From the NCBI GenBank assembly GCA_015698045.1, contig BLAL01000208.1, positions 868,001 through 932,000 of the forward strand: 64,000 nt of DNA, read 5' to 3'. The DNA is from Rhizophagus clarus. Lineage: Eukaryota > Glomeromycota > Glomeromycetes > Glomerales > Glomeraceae. Positions 11,937 to 23,901 of the stretch are shown here, piece by piece. The position numbers and the translations under genes are program-made. Position 1 is the stretch's first letter. Each line of letters begins with the position of its first letter. The notes below the pieces were generated by a model that saw only the letters and a list, made by a program, of their open reading frames with translations, was not told the origin of the DNA and ran no database searches.

Positions 11937-13478
11937 GAGTTAAAATAATCAATGATCGGCATGATCGGCATACTAACAAACCACCCTTTTATTTTACAAT
12001 ACAAATAATAATAATTCACCTTTTTAGAAATTGATAAATACTTTTTTAATAATAATAATAATCCCCCCTTATTAGCTGTTGATAATACTAATTTTGGAAA
12101 ATTAATTAAAAATAATTTCAATAATTTCGTCATATAATTCCTAAACTTTATATAAAATTTCAAAAACTCGTTTAATTAATAATAATTTTGTCATAATTTT
12201 TTCCGATCAATTCCGATCAACTTCTTGTGACCGCTACAAAAATTTATCCTATTCAGGTCATTTCCGGAACTTAAAATAAAAATTATTTCTTGAGGGGAAA
12301 TATATATCCCATTATATTAATTAACCTTACTTAAAAATTTTTGTGCATGGTACGTGCATTTTTTTTCTGTACGAAGGATTAATGCGTGGCCTTTGTTATT
12401 TTTACGATTGGGGCAAAAAATTTTTTTTTTTTTTTTTCTTTACGAATTATCAATGATGATCTAAAAGAATTAGTAAAAAAAGAAAAAAAAAAAATCTTTC
12501 TTTTTTTCTCACATGAATGTTAAGAATTTAGAAGTTTAGGAGATTATTGCTCCCCTAAATGATCATGTACATCTTTCAACGATCACTTAATATGGGATGG
12601 CGTAAATTAAAATATGATTTTTTTTTTTTTTTAGTTTATCTTTTTATTGTTTTCGTCTAGGAAGAAAGACGAATGAAAGGGCCAAGAGCGATTGCATTTA
12701 GAATGTTGTTAAATCGGTTGGCTTAGAATTGACGTATGTATGTTGCGTATCCTTAAACGCCTATAATAGTTTCATTAATATCTGACCTTATCATTTATCA
12801 GTCAAAATAAAACGAGGTCCTTCTAATGATGATCATTGGCTCCTAAAATGGAAAAACCGATAAGAGATAGTTTACACCGCTTAGATGTTTTATTGCTTTT
12901 ATTGTTTGTGTAATTATGTCATCATGGCAAAAAAAAACACTTTTTTTTCGTCTTTAAAAATCCTTATTTTCTTATATATGTATATATCCACACAATATGT
13001 AAAATATATTTTTACCCCCAAATTACCTTATTGAAGTTCTCTTTCTGTCATACAATATATGAATCTCATAATAGCACGCTTTTTGTTTGTTTACTTTTTT
13101 TGAATTTCCGATTATGATACTTTTTAAAGAACAGCCAATCAAATTCGATTTTTGTAAAATGTGCTTCTTTAATAAATGTCTATTTGTGGTAATGTTAATA
13201 AAATAAACCCCGCATTTTCGGCTTATCAATTAATAATTCGGGTATTTTAATATGGATTACGTCAAAAAAAAAGCACTTCGTGAATAGAATAATAGTTCTA
13301 CCGCGTGACAGAATTCAAAAGATAAAAATGATCCTTTAAAAATCCCCTAAATCCCTTAAACCGTAATTTTTATTTTTTTTTTCACTTCATTGCTTTTTTC
13401 TTTTTTTATTTATTTCTTCGCACACACAAAAAAAAACATTTTTGTTCTTTTATATATATATATATATATAAATATAAA
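11937..13478. other. Intergenic region before PPN1
   Basis: AT-rich with several homopolymer A and T runs. I see no gene. The last 30 bp before the ATG at 13479 are a (TA)n run at 13450-13470, which could serve as the TATA region of the polyphosphatase gene with a very short leader. Confidence 0.4.
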
Positions 13479-15233
13479 ATGTTACCCTCTGTTAAAATAT
13501 TAATTTTTTTCATTTTATGTTTCTTCCTTTTTGTATTATTTGGACCATTTTCTTTTAACTCTTCGAAACTAAAAAATGAACCTGAACTTCATGGAAACTT
13601 TCTTCACATAACAGATTTTCATCCAGATCCTCACTACGTTAATAATGTTACTGCAGTATCAAGATGTCATCATAAACATCTTCGAATAGAAGAAAAACCA
13701 GAACATATGTTGAAAGGAATATCTGGTCCTTGGGGTGCTCCCGCGACTGTTTGTGATTCTCCGATTAATCTTATAAACGCTACTTTTGAGTGGTTAGAAA
13801 AAAACTGGAAAAATCAACTCGATTTTATTATATGGACCGGTGATAACTCTAGGTAAATATTTCTTTCGTTTTTGGTGACGTAATCGTTTTGTATGCGCGT
13901 TGTGCACGTGCTCAATCCCACAATCCATAACCGGTTTTTTTTTTTTTTAAACAGGCACGATAATGATGAAAAAATACCACGAACACCTATTGAAATGTTC
14001 CGATTGAACAAATTTATAACCGAAAAATTTTTAAAAACCTTCTCAAACAAGAAAAAACATGCGCCACATTTTATTCCTATCGTACCATCAATAGGAAACA
14101 ATGATATTTATCCTAATAATGTTATTGGTGCAGGACCAAATGAACTTCTTTCAATACTTCATGAAATCTGGTCTCCTTTTATTCCTAAAGGTCAACATGA
14201 AACTTTTCTTAATGGAGGATATTATTACACCGAAGTTATCCCAGGAAAACTTATCGTTGTCTCATTAAACACTTTATATTTTTATGATTCTAATACTGCA
14301 GTTAATGGATGTATAGAAAAAGGTCAACCAGGTACATTAGAAATGAAATGGTTGAATGATGTTTTGAAAAAAGCTCGCAGGAATGGAATGAAAGTTTACT
14401 TAACGGGTCATGTTGCACCGAGGGCTAAACAGTACACGAAATCATGTTATAAGATATATGGTCGATTGTCATTAAAATTTCAAGATATTATATTAGGACA
14501 TTATTATGGTCATTCAAATATGGATCATTTCTTTTTTATTAGTGCTGATGGTATACAAAAAGATAATCCTAAGGATGACGATGAAGTACTATCAATAGAT
14601 GAAAATGATTTATATGATGAAGTAGAAAATGTAGAAAATGATGATGATGAAACCGTTGAAAATCAAGAAGAGAACGGGAAGGTTGAAACAAAGGTTAAAA
14701 ACATTGAAAAATACATGAAACAACTTCTCAGACATTATCGTTCATTACCTCCTCTTACTGAAGATAATGTGAAAAAACATGTTGTTGTACATATTAACCC
14801 ATCCATAATTCCTACATTCTTTCCCGCTTTGAGAATATTTAAATATAACACGACCGAAATAAAGAATGAAGCATCTGATCTTGATGCACCTTCACGCAAA
14901 AACACTTTTTTAACGCCTTTAGGTTACACCCAATACTTTATAAATCTAACCCATGCAAACTTGTTTCCAAACGTTAAACCAGAATTCACAGTCGAATACA
15001 CAACATGGGATGATTATTTTTTGAGAGACTTAACAATTCCGAGTTGGATGCAATTGGCGAGAAATATTTATGATGGACTTAATAGCGCATTATGGGATAA
15101 AATTCAAGAACATTTATTAGTAGGAACAAGAGATTTGATTAAGGAAAAGAATGATTCATTTCAAAAGTGTACATATTCGAAATGCTCTGCAAAAGGACCG
15201 GAAGATTATATTGCTTCAGAACTTACGTTTTAA
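13479..15233 (+). CDS. PPN1: Endopolyphosphatase (vacuolar, calcineurin-like phosphoesterase)
   Basis: Exons 13479..13852 and 13955..15233 splice AG/GTAAAT to CAG/G within an Arg codon, giving 550 aa. The N-terminus has a short cytosolic tail and one membrane anchor (about residues 7-28), as in yeast Ppn1, a type II vacuolar membrane protein. The metallophosphoesterase motifs are all present in order: HITDFHPDPHY (metal ligands), WTGDNSRHDND bridging the intron, SIGNNDIYPNN, YLTGHVAPR and LGHYYGHSNMDHF. A very acidic insert rich in Asp, Glu and Asn follows the last motif. CDSP and the C-terminal CTYSKCS are typical. The enzyme cleaves long-chain polyphosphate internally. Polyphosphate is the main phosphate transport form in arbuscular mycorrhizal fungi, so the gene would belong to phosphate mobilisation. 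The intron contains GCACGTGC, a Pho4-like core. Confidence 0.92.
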
Positions 15234-16093
15234 TGATTTATTTTAATATTTATTTTTTTTTTTTAAAAGAAAAAAAGACACTTTTTTTTATCGAATTTTT
15301 TTTTCATTTGTAGATAATTTTTTTATAATATCAATTATTACTCTTTTTTTTTACAATGTACAGGAATTTATTCTATCATATAACAAAATAATAATACGTT
15401 TAACAAATAATTAATAATTATAATTTATCATTTCAGAAAAAAATTAGCAATAAAAAATAATAATCATGTTATAGCAAATAAGTAAAAAAATAAAAAGCCC
15501 TGATCACAGCTTAACAATGATCTGATTAAATGTTTTTTTTAAAAAAAAAATTACCAAATAACCTTAATGCTTTACCTTATAAGAAATAACTGAAATACAC
15601 GCTAAGCCATTTCGTTATTACTTGGCCACCTTTTTATGATAAAAATTTAAACCAAACCAAGTATAGCAAAATCATGGAATTCAAAGCCACAGTAAATGAT
15701 CTAATCGGTCATGGAACTAATTTATGCGAGGTTCAGGGGTCGAGGCTATGAAAATAAAAACAAAAGCCTCATCTTGTATAAATTAGAATCAAAAAAACGA
15801 TCATCGGAATTTGAAATTGAAATTATAATAAGAACAATAAAAACTTTTTAATTTCTTCGCAGAACTGTGGCTTAGGAAATGAAAAAGCTTGAGAGCTTTT
15901 GATATCTATTTTCATGGCTTTTTAATCATTAATGGGCAATGAAAAGGCGAAGTTAAATGGGCTTTGATAAATACTGGATCAATTCGTTTATTATTTACAT
16001 AATGATCAGAAGTGTATATAAATCTTCAACATTCTCCATTCTGAAAAGACTAAAAAAAAGTTTTTTTCTTTTCAAAAAAAAAAAAAATTAAAA
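15234..16093. promoter_or_regulatory. Intergenic region with TATA box of the Gly/Pro-rich gene
   Basis: No gene is seen. TATATAAA lies at 16015-16022, 79 bp before the ATG at 16094, and the leader is A/T homopolymer-rich. The rest is plain AT-rich sequence with short poly-T and poly-A runs. Confidence 0.5.
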
Positions 16094-17180
16094 ATGAAAG
16101 AATATTCTATAGTGATTTCAATTATTAGCGCCCTGGTGTTATTGGCAGCCATTGGAATGCCATACCCACAAGGCGGATCATCGCCACAGCCACCACCGGG
16201 TGGGGGTGGTGGTGGTGGTGGTGCACCATCCCCACCATTACCAACACCACCGTTAAATTCAAGTGATATTTGTAAGTGTAATTTTTATTTTATTTTATCT
16301 TTTTTTTTTTCTAAAAAATTAAAATCATAATTTTAAATAAATGTTTTCTATTTACGTTATGTAGCTAAAACTATAAGTAGTTTGCAACGTAAGTAATTCA
16401 TTGAGAAATACACCTCGCAATTATCTTAAGTTTACTTTATCAAAATATTAAATTCCTGTTCTGGATGAAATAGAACTCGCAACTGGAGCTCCAGGTGTTC
16501 CGGCTAATCCAAGTGGTCCCGGTGGTCCACCAACCGATACTGTTAACACAGGAGCTGAACCCACTGATAGTGGTCCTCCAGGTGGAGGTGGAGGTGGAGG
16601 CGGTCCTCCGGGAGGCGGCAGCGGAGGCGGTCCTTCAAGCGGTGATGGTAGTGGTGCTCCAGGAGGCGGTCCTCCAGGAGGTGGCAGCGGAGGCGGTCCT
16701 TCAGGAGGCGATGGTAGTGGTGCTCCAGGAGGCGGTCCTCCAGGAGGTGGCAGCGGAGGCGGTCCTTCAGGCGGTGGTGGTAGTGGTGCTCCAGGAGGCG
16801 GACCTTCAGGCGGTGGTGGTAGTGGTGCTCCAGGAGGCGGACCTTCAGGCGGTGATGGTAGTGGTGCTCCAGGAGGCGGTCCTTCAGGCGGTGGTGGTAG
16901 TGGTGCTCCAGGAGGCGGTCCTTCAGGCGGTGATGGTAGTGGTGCTCCAGGAGGCGGTCCTTCAGGCGGTGGTGGTAGTGGTGCTCCAGGAGGCGGTCCT
17001 CCAGGAGGCGGCGGAGGCGGAGGCGGTCCTTCAAGCGGTGATGGTAGTGGTGCTCCAGGAGGCGGTCCTTCAGGCGGTGGTGGTAGTGGTGCTCCAGGAG
17101 GCGGTCCTTCAGGCGGTGGTGGTAGTGGTGCTCCAGGAGGCGGTCCTCCAGGCAGCGGCGGTCCTCCAACAAAAATGTGA
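16094..17180 (+). CDS. Secreted Gly/Pro/Ser-rich repeat protein, 302 aa
   Basis: Three exons, 16094..16271, 16365..16388 and 16474..17180, join in one frame (GTAAGT donors, GTAG and ATAG acceptors). The middle exon is only 24 nt. A signal peptide covers residues 1-20, followed by PYPQGG, a run of eight Gly, and Pro-rich sequence. From about residue 105 on, the protein is a tandem array of a 13-residue unit, GGPSGGGGSGAPG with variants (GD for GG, PP for PS), and it ends PPTKM. It has no cysteine or aromatic residues in the array and should be extended, disordered or elastic, like wall or silk-like proteins. A TATA box is placed normally. Other frames across the array are open only because the repeat length is a multiple of three. 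Confidence 0.75.
16600..17150 (+). repeat. 39-bp coding minisatellite
   Basis: Near-identical 39-bp units built on GGCGGTCCTTCAGGCGG and GGTAGTGGTGCTCCAGGA, about 12 copies, lie inside the Gly/Pro-rich gene. Higher-order units with GGCAGCGGAGGCGG alternate in the first part. The unit length is a multiple of three, so copy-number change keeps the frame. GC content is far above the surroundings. Confidence 0.85.
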
Positions 17181-18313
17181 TTTCAACACACATAGAAAAT
17201 TAGAAATTAGAATATCGTTTATTTATTATATATTTTTATCGAATTTTGTTAAACCTTTTGTGTATATAATTTATTCCCTTTAAAAACCCATTTCTTTTTT
17301 TTGTTGTGTATTTTATTACGTTTACCTTTTTTATTTATTTATTTTTTTCTTTTTAAGACATTTTAACTAAATAAAGTAATAGGGCCATACAAACTTAATT
17401 TTTGGTTTTCATAATAAAAATAACCCGGCAACCCGGCTTTTAAATTTTTTTTAAAAAAAATTCTCACCCGCTATAGTAATAATAAAATAAAAATTTAGCT
17501 GACCCGGCTGGGATATGAAAACCATTTTTACCACTTTGTGTCGCTTAATTTATTTATCTAATACCAAAATCTAATGTCCAAAAATTTTTTCTTCGCGATA
17601 AAATTGATAATCGACTTGAGTTCATATGGGAAGGGATCGAATGGGGATATCTGATAGAAATTTTTTTTTTGAGATTTTCCGAGTTCATATGGGAAGGGTT
17701 CATATGGGATATCTGCGATCTGTAACTTCCTACGTGACTGATTGTTATAGTTGAACTGGAATTAATTAGCCTAAGTTTAACTTGAATGTGTTAATTAAAT
17801 ACTAGTTATGGCGTTATGTAAAAGAAAAATCTTAAAAGTCGTATATTATAATGAATGTTTTACTGCGCCAGATGACCATAATGTGTAATAATTATGTCAT
17901 AATTTATAAATTAGGATAAGGATTGGGATCGGACAAAGTTTGGTCGTCAAAATATTGTTCTTTCCATTTCGTATTACTTATATTTAATAGTAAAAGAATA
18001 TTTCTTTACACATATATAAGAAGTCATAAATTTTTGAGTCTATAATTGGTAATAAAAAGTGATTTGCATATATTGAAATATGGTTATATGTACATAAGTT
18101 AAATTAAGGGCAAAAGTGATGTAATGATTGCTCATTCGAAAAAAAAGATATAAAAAAATTTTTTTTTTTAAACTCACGAAAAAAATTTTGTTTTTTCCAA
18201 AATATTTATATATATATATTATATATATTATATATATTTATTTTATTTATTTTATTTATTTTTATACGAGTATTTGTTATATATTTATTTATATTGATCT
18301 TTGTTTTTTGATC
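17181..18313. other. Intergenic region
   Basis: No gene is seen. Two copies of CGAGTTCATATGGGAAGGG occur near 17617 and 17680, each followed by GGATATCTG. A pyrimidine and TA-rich stretch at 18200-18300 precedes the F-box-like gene and probably serves as its promoter. Confidence 0.4.
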
Positions 18314-18991
18314 ATGTCCTTATTGCCTAACGAAACATTATTAAATGTATTTCTAAAGTTAATTGAAATGGGAGGGTTAGTTTATTCTTTATTCTTTCAA
18401 CCATTTAAAAACTTAATAACCTAAAATTTATAATTATTAGAATACGAGATGTTTTTCGTGTTCAACGTGTTTGCAAATTATGGAGGTCGTTATCACCTAC
18501 TGCTATAGTTGACGCATTTAAAGAAGGAAAACTTCGCGATGGTTGGAAAAGTAGTGTAAGCAAAAGTATTATTTATATTATATATTATGTATATTAATAT
18601 ATTGATTCTCCTCTTTTTATTAAAGGTTACGTTGCAAGATCATTATAAAGAAAATTATTCTTTCATAGGATGTTTTAACGTCGATATCAAATTAAAATCT
18701 TATGATGATGAAAGAAAGATGGTTCAATTTGAACTTGAAGACATAATAATTATTAAGAATGAAGCGATGAAAAGACACCTAAATGCATTTATGAATGTTG
18801 ATCTTAAAATATTTGATCATATTTTTAATACAGGATGTAAAGAAATTGAAATAATTTTAATTAAAAAAGATAAATTAAGATATATAAAATGTTATAAAAA
18901 CGAAAGCGGTAAACAAGTTAAAGTAGAAAATACTTTAACTTATTCTCAAGCTCCTGTTAACGCTCTTGTTAAAGTACTTTTAACTAATTAA
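18314..18991 (+). CDS. F-box-like protein, 180 aa
   Basis: Three exons, 18314..18375, 18441..18555 and 18626..18991, join in frame with GTTAGT and GTAAGC donors and TTAG and AAAG acceptors. The N-terminus reads LPNETLLNVFLKLIEMGGIRDVFRVQRVCKLWRSLS, the standard F-box pattern (LPxE, VxRVCKxW) that binds Skp1 in SCF ubiquitin ligases. The remaining 120 residues hold no leucine-rich or kelch repeats that I can see. They contain a beta-strand-rich, charged segment (MVQFELEDIIIIKNE) and TGCKEIEIILIKK. F-box families are greatly expanded in these fungi. The substrate is unknown. I chose the ATG because it is the first one directly before the F-box. Confidence 0.75.
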
Positions 18992-19945
18992 ATAAAAATT
19001 ATTTTTTTTTTTTACAACGAATTTTTGATTGGACGGGGAATTTTGATTTATTCTGTGCATAACTTTAGGTAATAAAGAAGTGCTAAATAAGGTAGGTAAC
19101 GCCAAAATTTTGATTGGTCATCTACAAGTCGTATGTGAATATTAATGTATTAGGTTAGGACATTTCCCGCTATAGTCAAGAAAGTTGATCTTCGCTCTGG
19201 GAATTCTTCGATGTACAATTAAACTCCCTGTTAAAGTTTTGTAACTTTCACCATTTATCGAATTTAAATATTCTCCTGTAAAAGGGATAATAAAATTCTT
19301 GGAATTTTAGAAATACTCATGAAGGCATAGACGAGTTTGAATTATTTTATATTTTATATTACGTGTTTATGTAATGGAAAATTAGTTTTTATATAATTGA
19401 TAGCTGATTAGCAGCATTAACGATTACAATAGCTTTATGAGTAACAAAAGCTTGGTACCATTAGTAGCTTCTACTTTGTCTAATTTATCAGTTTCATCAG
19501 CTCCTAATTCTTTTCTTCAGTTATTAATTTACTAAGTAATCACAGAAAAAGTAATTACATTATGTATGCAGGATATAACTAACGATTTCAAAGCCACCAC
19601 AAAGGATGAACTGGTTACCGATCACAAAGGTGTGTCTTTTTTTTTTTTTTTGTGGTCTATGCACAATAAAACCTCTTTATTGAGATTGTAGCTGATAAAA
19701 GTGCTATAGAGTCGAAACTCAAATGCATACAAGTCTAACTACAAAAACCTAGAATAAATCCAAACTAGTGGAAATACGCCAAATCCATAAAGCGGGTATC
19801 ACAAAAGGTGTCTAATGCTATACGTATAGATAGTGAACTTTGTTTTTTCTAAGTTATTATCACGTGATAATTTTTTACCTGTTCCCAAAATTTGATTGGC
19901 CAATATATAACATAGCGTGATAGATTCCATACGTTGTTACCCTAT
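18992..19945. other. Intergenic, boundary of the repeat-rich half
   Basis: No gene is seen. It contains a 19-nt T run at 19632-19650 and an ATCACGTGAT palindrome near 19859. The first copy of the 0.8-kb repeat starts just after its end. Confidence 0.4.
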
Positions 19946-22721
19946 TCAAAATAGCATAGCGGACATCCCTATTTTATCACAATTTTGCCGATCATTTGTC
20001 GATCATTTATTAATCATTTATTTAATTTTATCACGTCGCTATAATTAAATTAATTAGTTTTAATTGAACAATTCTACATAATAATATATACTCGAAACTT
20101 ACAAGCAGTTTAATAATAGTTTAAATTTACTACAATTATATTAAATTTTATTAGAATTGTATGTTAAATAATTTATTTTTCAAAAATAAAAAATTTTCTT
20201 ACAATTTTTAGACTATTTATAAAAAAAAATTGAAAGCAATTAGCAAAAATTTAGTTATTATAATTTATTTGTTATCAAATTCATACAAATGCCCGAACTA
20301 TTAATGTTTTCAAATCCAAAAATTGATTAAAACCCAAAAATTGGCTGAAGTTTAATAATTAGTAATAATTTGATAATATTGCAACAACCAGTGATCAGAA
20401 TTTGATGTTTTATAGCTTGTTGGATTCGTCTTATCAAGACAAACGTTTTGGTAGTAATTTCATAAATATTTGTAAAAAATTGATTGAGAAATGACGTTTT
20501 GAAAGTTTATATTTATTATATAGATTATAATAATATAATTGCAAATGCAATTTTAGCCATAACTTCTTGGTTACCTAAAATTACAATTGGTTACTTCGGC
20601 CATTAACTTTAAGGAAGTTAAATTATAGCCCATAAAAGTTTCAAGCTTTGCCCAAACTTCTGTGGCTTCGCCCGAAGCTTTAAAGTCTGATATTACCAAA
20701 TTTACTATATGATCAGCAATGATCAGCAAGGTGATATAAGAATGACCGCTATGCTATTCAAAATAACATAGCAGACATCCCTATTTTATCACAATTTTGC
20801 CAATCATTTGTTGATCATTTATTAATCATTTATTCAATTTTATCACATTGCTATAATTAAATTATTTAGTTTTAATTGAATAATTCTACATAATAATATA
20901 TACTCAAAACTTATAAGCAGCTTAATAATAGTTTAAATTTACTATAATTATATTAAATTTTTATTAGAAATGTATTTTAAATAATTTATTTTTCAAAAAT
21001 AAAGAATTTTCTTACAATTTTTAGATTATTTATAAAAAAAAATTGAAAGCAATTAGCAAAAATTTAGTTATATAATTTATTTTTTATCAAATTCATACAA
21101 ATGCTCAAACATTAATGTTTTCAAATCCAAAAATTGACTGAATTTTAATAATTAGTAATAATTTAATAATATTGTGACAACCAGTAATCAGAATTTGATG
21201 TTTTATAGCTTGTTGGATTCATCTTAACAAGACAAACATTTTAGTAGCAATTTCATAAATATTTGTAAAAATTGATTGAGAAATGATATTTTGAAAGTTT
21301 ATATTTATTATACAAATTATAATAATATAATTATAAGTGTAATTTTAGCTATAACTTCTTAATTACCTAAAATTACATTTGATTACTTTGGCCATTAATT
21401 TTAAGGCAGTTAAATTATAGCCCATAAAAGTTTTAAGCTTTGCCCAAACTTCTGTAACTTTGCCCAAATATGATATCACTAAATTTACTATATGATTAGT
21501 AATGATCGGTAAGGTGATATAAGAATGACCGCTATACTATTCAAAATAACATAGCGAACATTCCCTTAATTTTAGTGATCATTTGTCATTCATTTGATAC
21601 TATAATTCATTAATTAGTTTTGGTTGAAAAATTCTACATAATAATATATACTTAAATTTACAAATGGCTTAATATTAGTTTGAATTTACTTATATCAAAT
21701 TTTATCAAAATCACATCATTATTAAATGACTTTTACTAATAATAACTTTTAAAATTTTGATAAAATGACATTAATTAAAATTTTTACATAAATATTATAA
21801 CAAATTTAGTTATATAATTTTATGAGAAAATTTATTTCTCACCCGGGTGATTTCTCACCCCCCTATTATGTAATGAAATTTGATTGGCTGATAAAGCTTT
21901 ACAATTACATCATGCATATCAACTGATCAGTTTATATTTGTTTACTCCCTTTTTTATTTTTTAGTTTCGCGTCGTCAAAAGCCGGTACGCAAATATCAGG
22001 TATGTCTTTCTTTCTTTTGTTTCTTTTGTTTTTTATTTCTTGCCGCTTCTAATTACTTTTTTTCTTTCTTTTAGGTTTTAGGCTCTTCCGATTTCGTGCT
22101 CAAAGGTATGTTTTTTTCGTTTCTTTGATTTTTTTTTCTTTTTTTCTTTCGCTTCATTTTACTAACTTTGTTTTATTGGGCTCTTTCTTTTCAACTTCAT
22201 CCACTTTATTTTCACTTTTCTTTCATCTTTATCTTTATCCCCCTAATTTCCTTTCATTTTCGTATCCTTTTATTTTTGGTTTTCCCTTTCATTTTCATCT
22301 TCGTTCTTTTCACTTTGCTTTGCTTTTCATATTATCTTCGGCCTCTTCTCTTTAGGTTCTTAGCACTCGGGTCCTTCACAGTTTCACGGTCAAGAAATGT
22401 TCTTTTCTTTCTTCATTTACTACTTTTTGCTTCTTTTATTTTTAGGTTTTGTTCTACCTTTTTTTTTGTTTTAGATTTCGGTTCTCCCAAATTCTTCATT
22501 TCTTTTAGGTTTGCCGATTCTCTTTGAAAATGGGGTAAGTGAATAGCTTTATTTCTGTTGTTTTTTTGTTTATTGTTTATTGTTTCTTCGTCTTCATTAC
22601 TAACAACTTTCATTTTCTTTTCCTTTTGTCTTTTCTTTGTTTCGTTTTCGTCCTTCTTCATTTTGTTTTCGTCTTTCTTCGTTTTGTTTTCATCCTTCTT
22701 CATTTCGTCTTTTTGCTATAT

Positions 22722-22877
22722 GGGGTCTTTGCAATAGAAAGGTACGAAACTCAAAAAAATTTTTAAATTTATTTTATATACTAATTATGTTTTTTTATAC
22801 TAAAATAAGTGTAAATTTAATATTAATTAAATTTTTATTTTTTTTTGAGTTTCGTACCTTTCTATTGCAAAGACCCC
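22722..22877. mobile_element. 156-bp MITE, 4-bp duplication ATAT
   Basis: Nearly perfect inverted repeats of about 45 bp start GGGGTCTTTGCAATAGAAAG and flank a 70-bp AT-rich loop. ATAT lies on both sides (22718-22721, 22878-22881). Start sequence and length match the MITE at 29586-29742, so both likely belong to one family. Confidence 0.75.
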
Positions 22878-22889
22878 ATATTACGATTT

Positions 22890-23195
22890 TCATCATTATT
22901 TGTCACTGTATTACGATTTTCGTCATCACTTTTCGCTACTTTACGTTTTTCATCATCACTTTTCACTACTTTACATCTTTTATCATCACTTTTCGCTGCT
23001 TTACGTTTTTCATCATCACTTTTCGCTGCTTTACGTTTTTCATCATCACTTTTCGCTGCTTTATGTTTTTCATCATCACTTTTCGCTGCTTTATGTTTTT
23101 CATCATCACTTTTCGCTGCTTTGCATTTTTTATCATCATTTTCCGCTGCTTTATGTTTTTTATCATCACTTTTCGCTATATTATGTTCATCACTT
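22890..23195. repeat. 30-bp tandem array, about ten copies
   Basis: The unit is built on CATCATCACTTTTCGCTGC and TTTACGTTTTT. Because 30 is a multiple of three, frames on both strands stay open and give ten-residue repeats (for example a Lys/Gln/Arg-rich KNVKQRKVMM unit on the minus strand). I regard these as by-products of the array. Confidence 0.8.
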
Positions 23196-23901
23196 TATTT
23201 TCATTTTCTTCATTTCATTTTTGTCTTTTATCACCTTATTTTTGTTCTTTGTTAGAGTTTCACTTTTTTACATCACTAGTTATGTCAAAAATTAATAATT
23301 AAAAAGTTTTAATTTTGAATAAATAAACTTTCAAACACAAATAAACTTCATTATTTATAAAATGTTTTTTTTATTATGTTCATACAGAAGTTTTTTTAAT
23401 TATTAACGGAAAATCTCAGTTAAAAAAATTAGCCAATCAAAAGTAAATTTTTATCACGTGATAGGGGTGAGTAATAACCGGTCTCACCCAGGGTGAGGAA
23501 TAAATTCACCCTAATTTTATTTATTACTAAAATTTATACAAAGGTCTGAAAATTAATATTTTAAATTCTAAAACTTGAAATTAGTTAAAATTAATAATAA
23601 TATTGTGATAATTAATGATTAGAATTTAATGCTTTATAGCTTGTTAAATTCATCTTATCAAGATAAACATTTTAATAGTAATTTAAAAATATTTATACAA
23701 AATTGATTGAAAAATCATGTTTTGAAAATTTCTATTTATTATATAAATTATTCCTTAAACAGGTTTATAGACAAATTTGTCACAATTTTCAAAAATAAAT
23801 TAATTGACCGCAGTAAAATTTTTTTATTTGTTCAGATTAGCATGAAATTTTGGGAATATATTGATAAATATTTTAATTATCAAAATAAAATTAGTTACTA
23901 T

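Larger units (their letters stand above)
21824..23511. mobile_element. 1.7-kb TIR element with 9-bp target duplication (MULE-like)
   Basis: The element splits the third copy of the 0.8-kb repeat and is flanked by TAATTTTAT at 21815-21823 and 23512-23520. The ends are inverted repeats sharing AATTTATT, CTCACCC and GGGTGA, followed by CTCACCCC and TTTGATTGGCT in both arms. A 9-bp duplication suits a Mutator-like element. Inside are pyrimidine-rich exon-like modules (21960-22540), a small MITE (22722-22877) and a 30-bp repeat array (22890-23195). No transposase is present. Confidence 0.75.
19946..23893. repeat. Three tandem copies of a 0.8-kb AT-rich unit (third copy split)
   Basis: Copies run about 19946-20750, 20751-21531 and 21532-21823 plus 23512-23893. 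Each begins CTAT.CTATTCAAAATA followed by CATAGC and ACATYCC, and each contains TCTACATAATAATATATACT, TTATAGCTTGTT and AGCCCATAAAAGTTT (absent from copy three). The boundary sequence CTATGCTATTCAAAATAACATAG is itself an imperfect palindrome. Copies one and two are about 85-90% alike by eye; copy three is more diverged and is interrupted by a 1.7-kb element. No coding capacity is visible. Confidence 0.75.

Noticed and set aside
16495..17283. Long open frames over the Gly/Pro-rich gene in another plus frame and on the minus strand
   Set aside because: They exist only because the 39-bp repeat keeps every frame open; the spliced frame with a signal peptide explains the locus.
22890..23195. CRISPR-like regular repeats
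   Set aside because: The 30-bp units abut directly without unique spacers, and the sequence is eukaryotic.
22125..23302. Several overlapping Phe/Ser/Leu-rich or Lys-rich open frames on both strands
   Set aside because: They come from pyrimidine-rich DNA and the 30-bp array. None has domain character, and they overlap each other in all frames.
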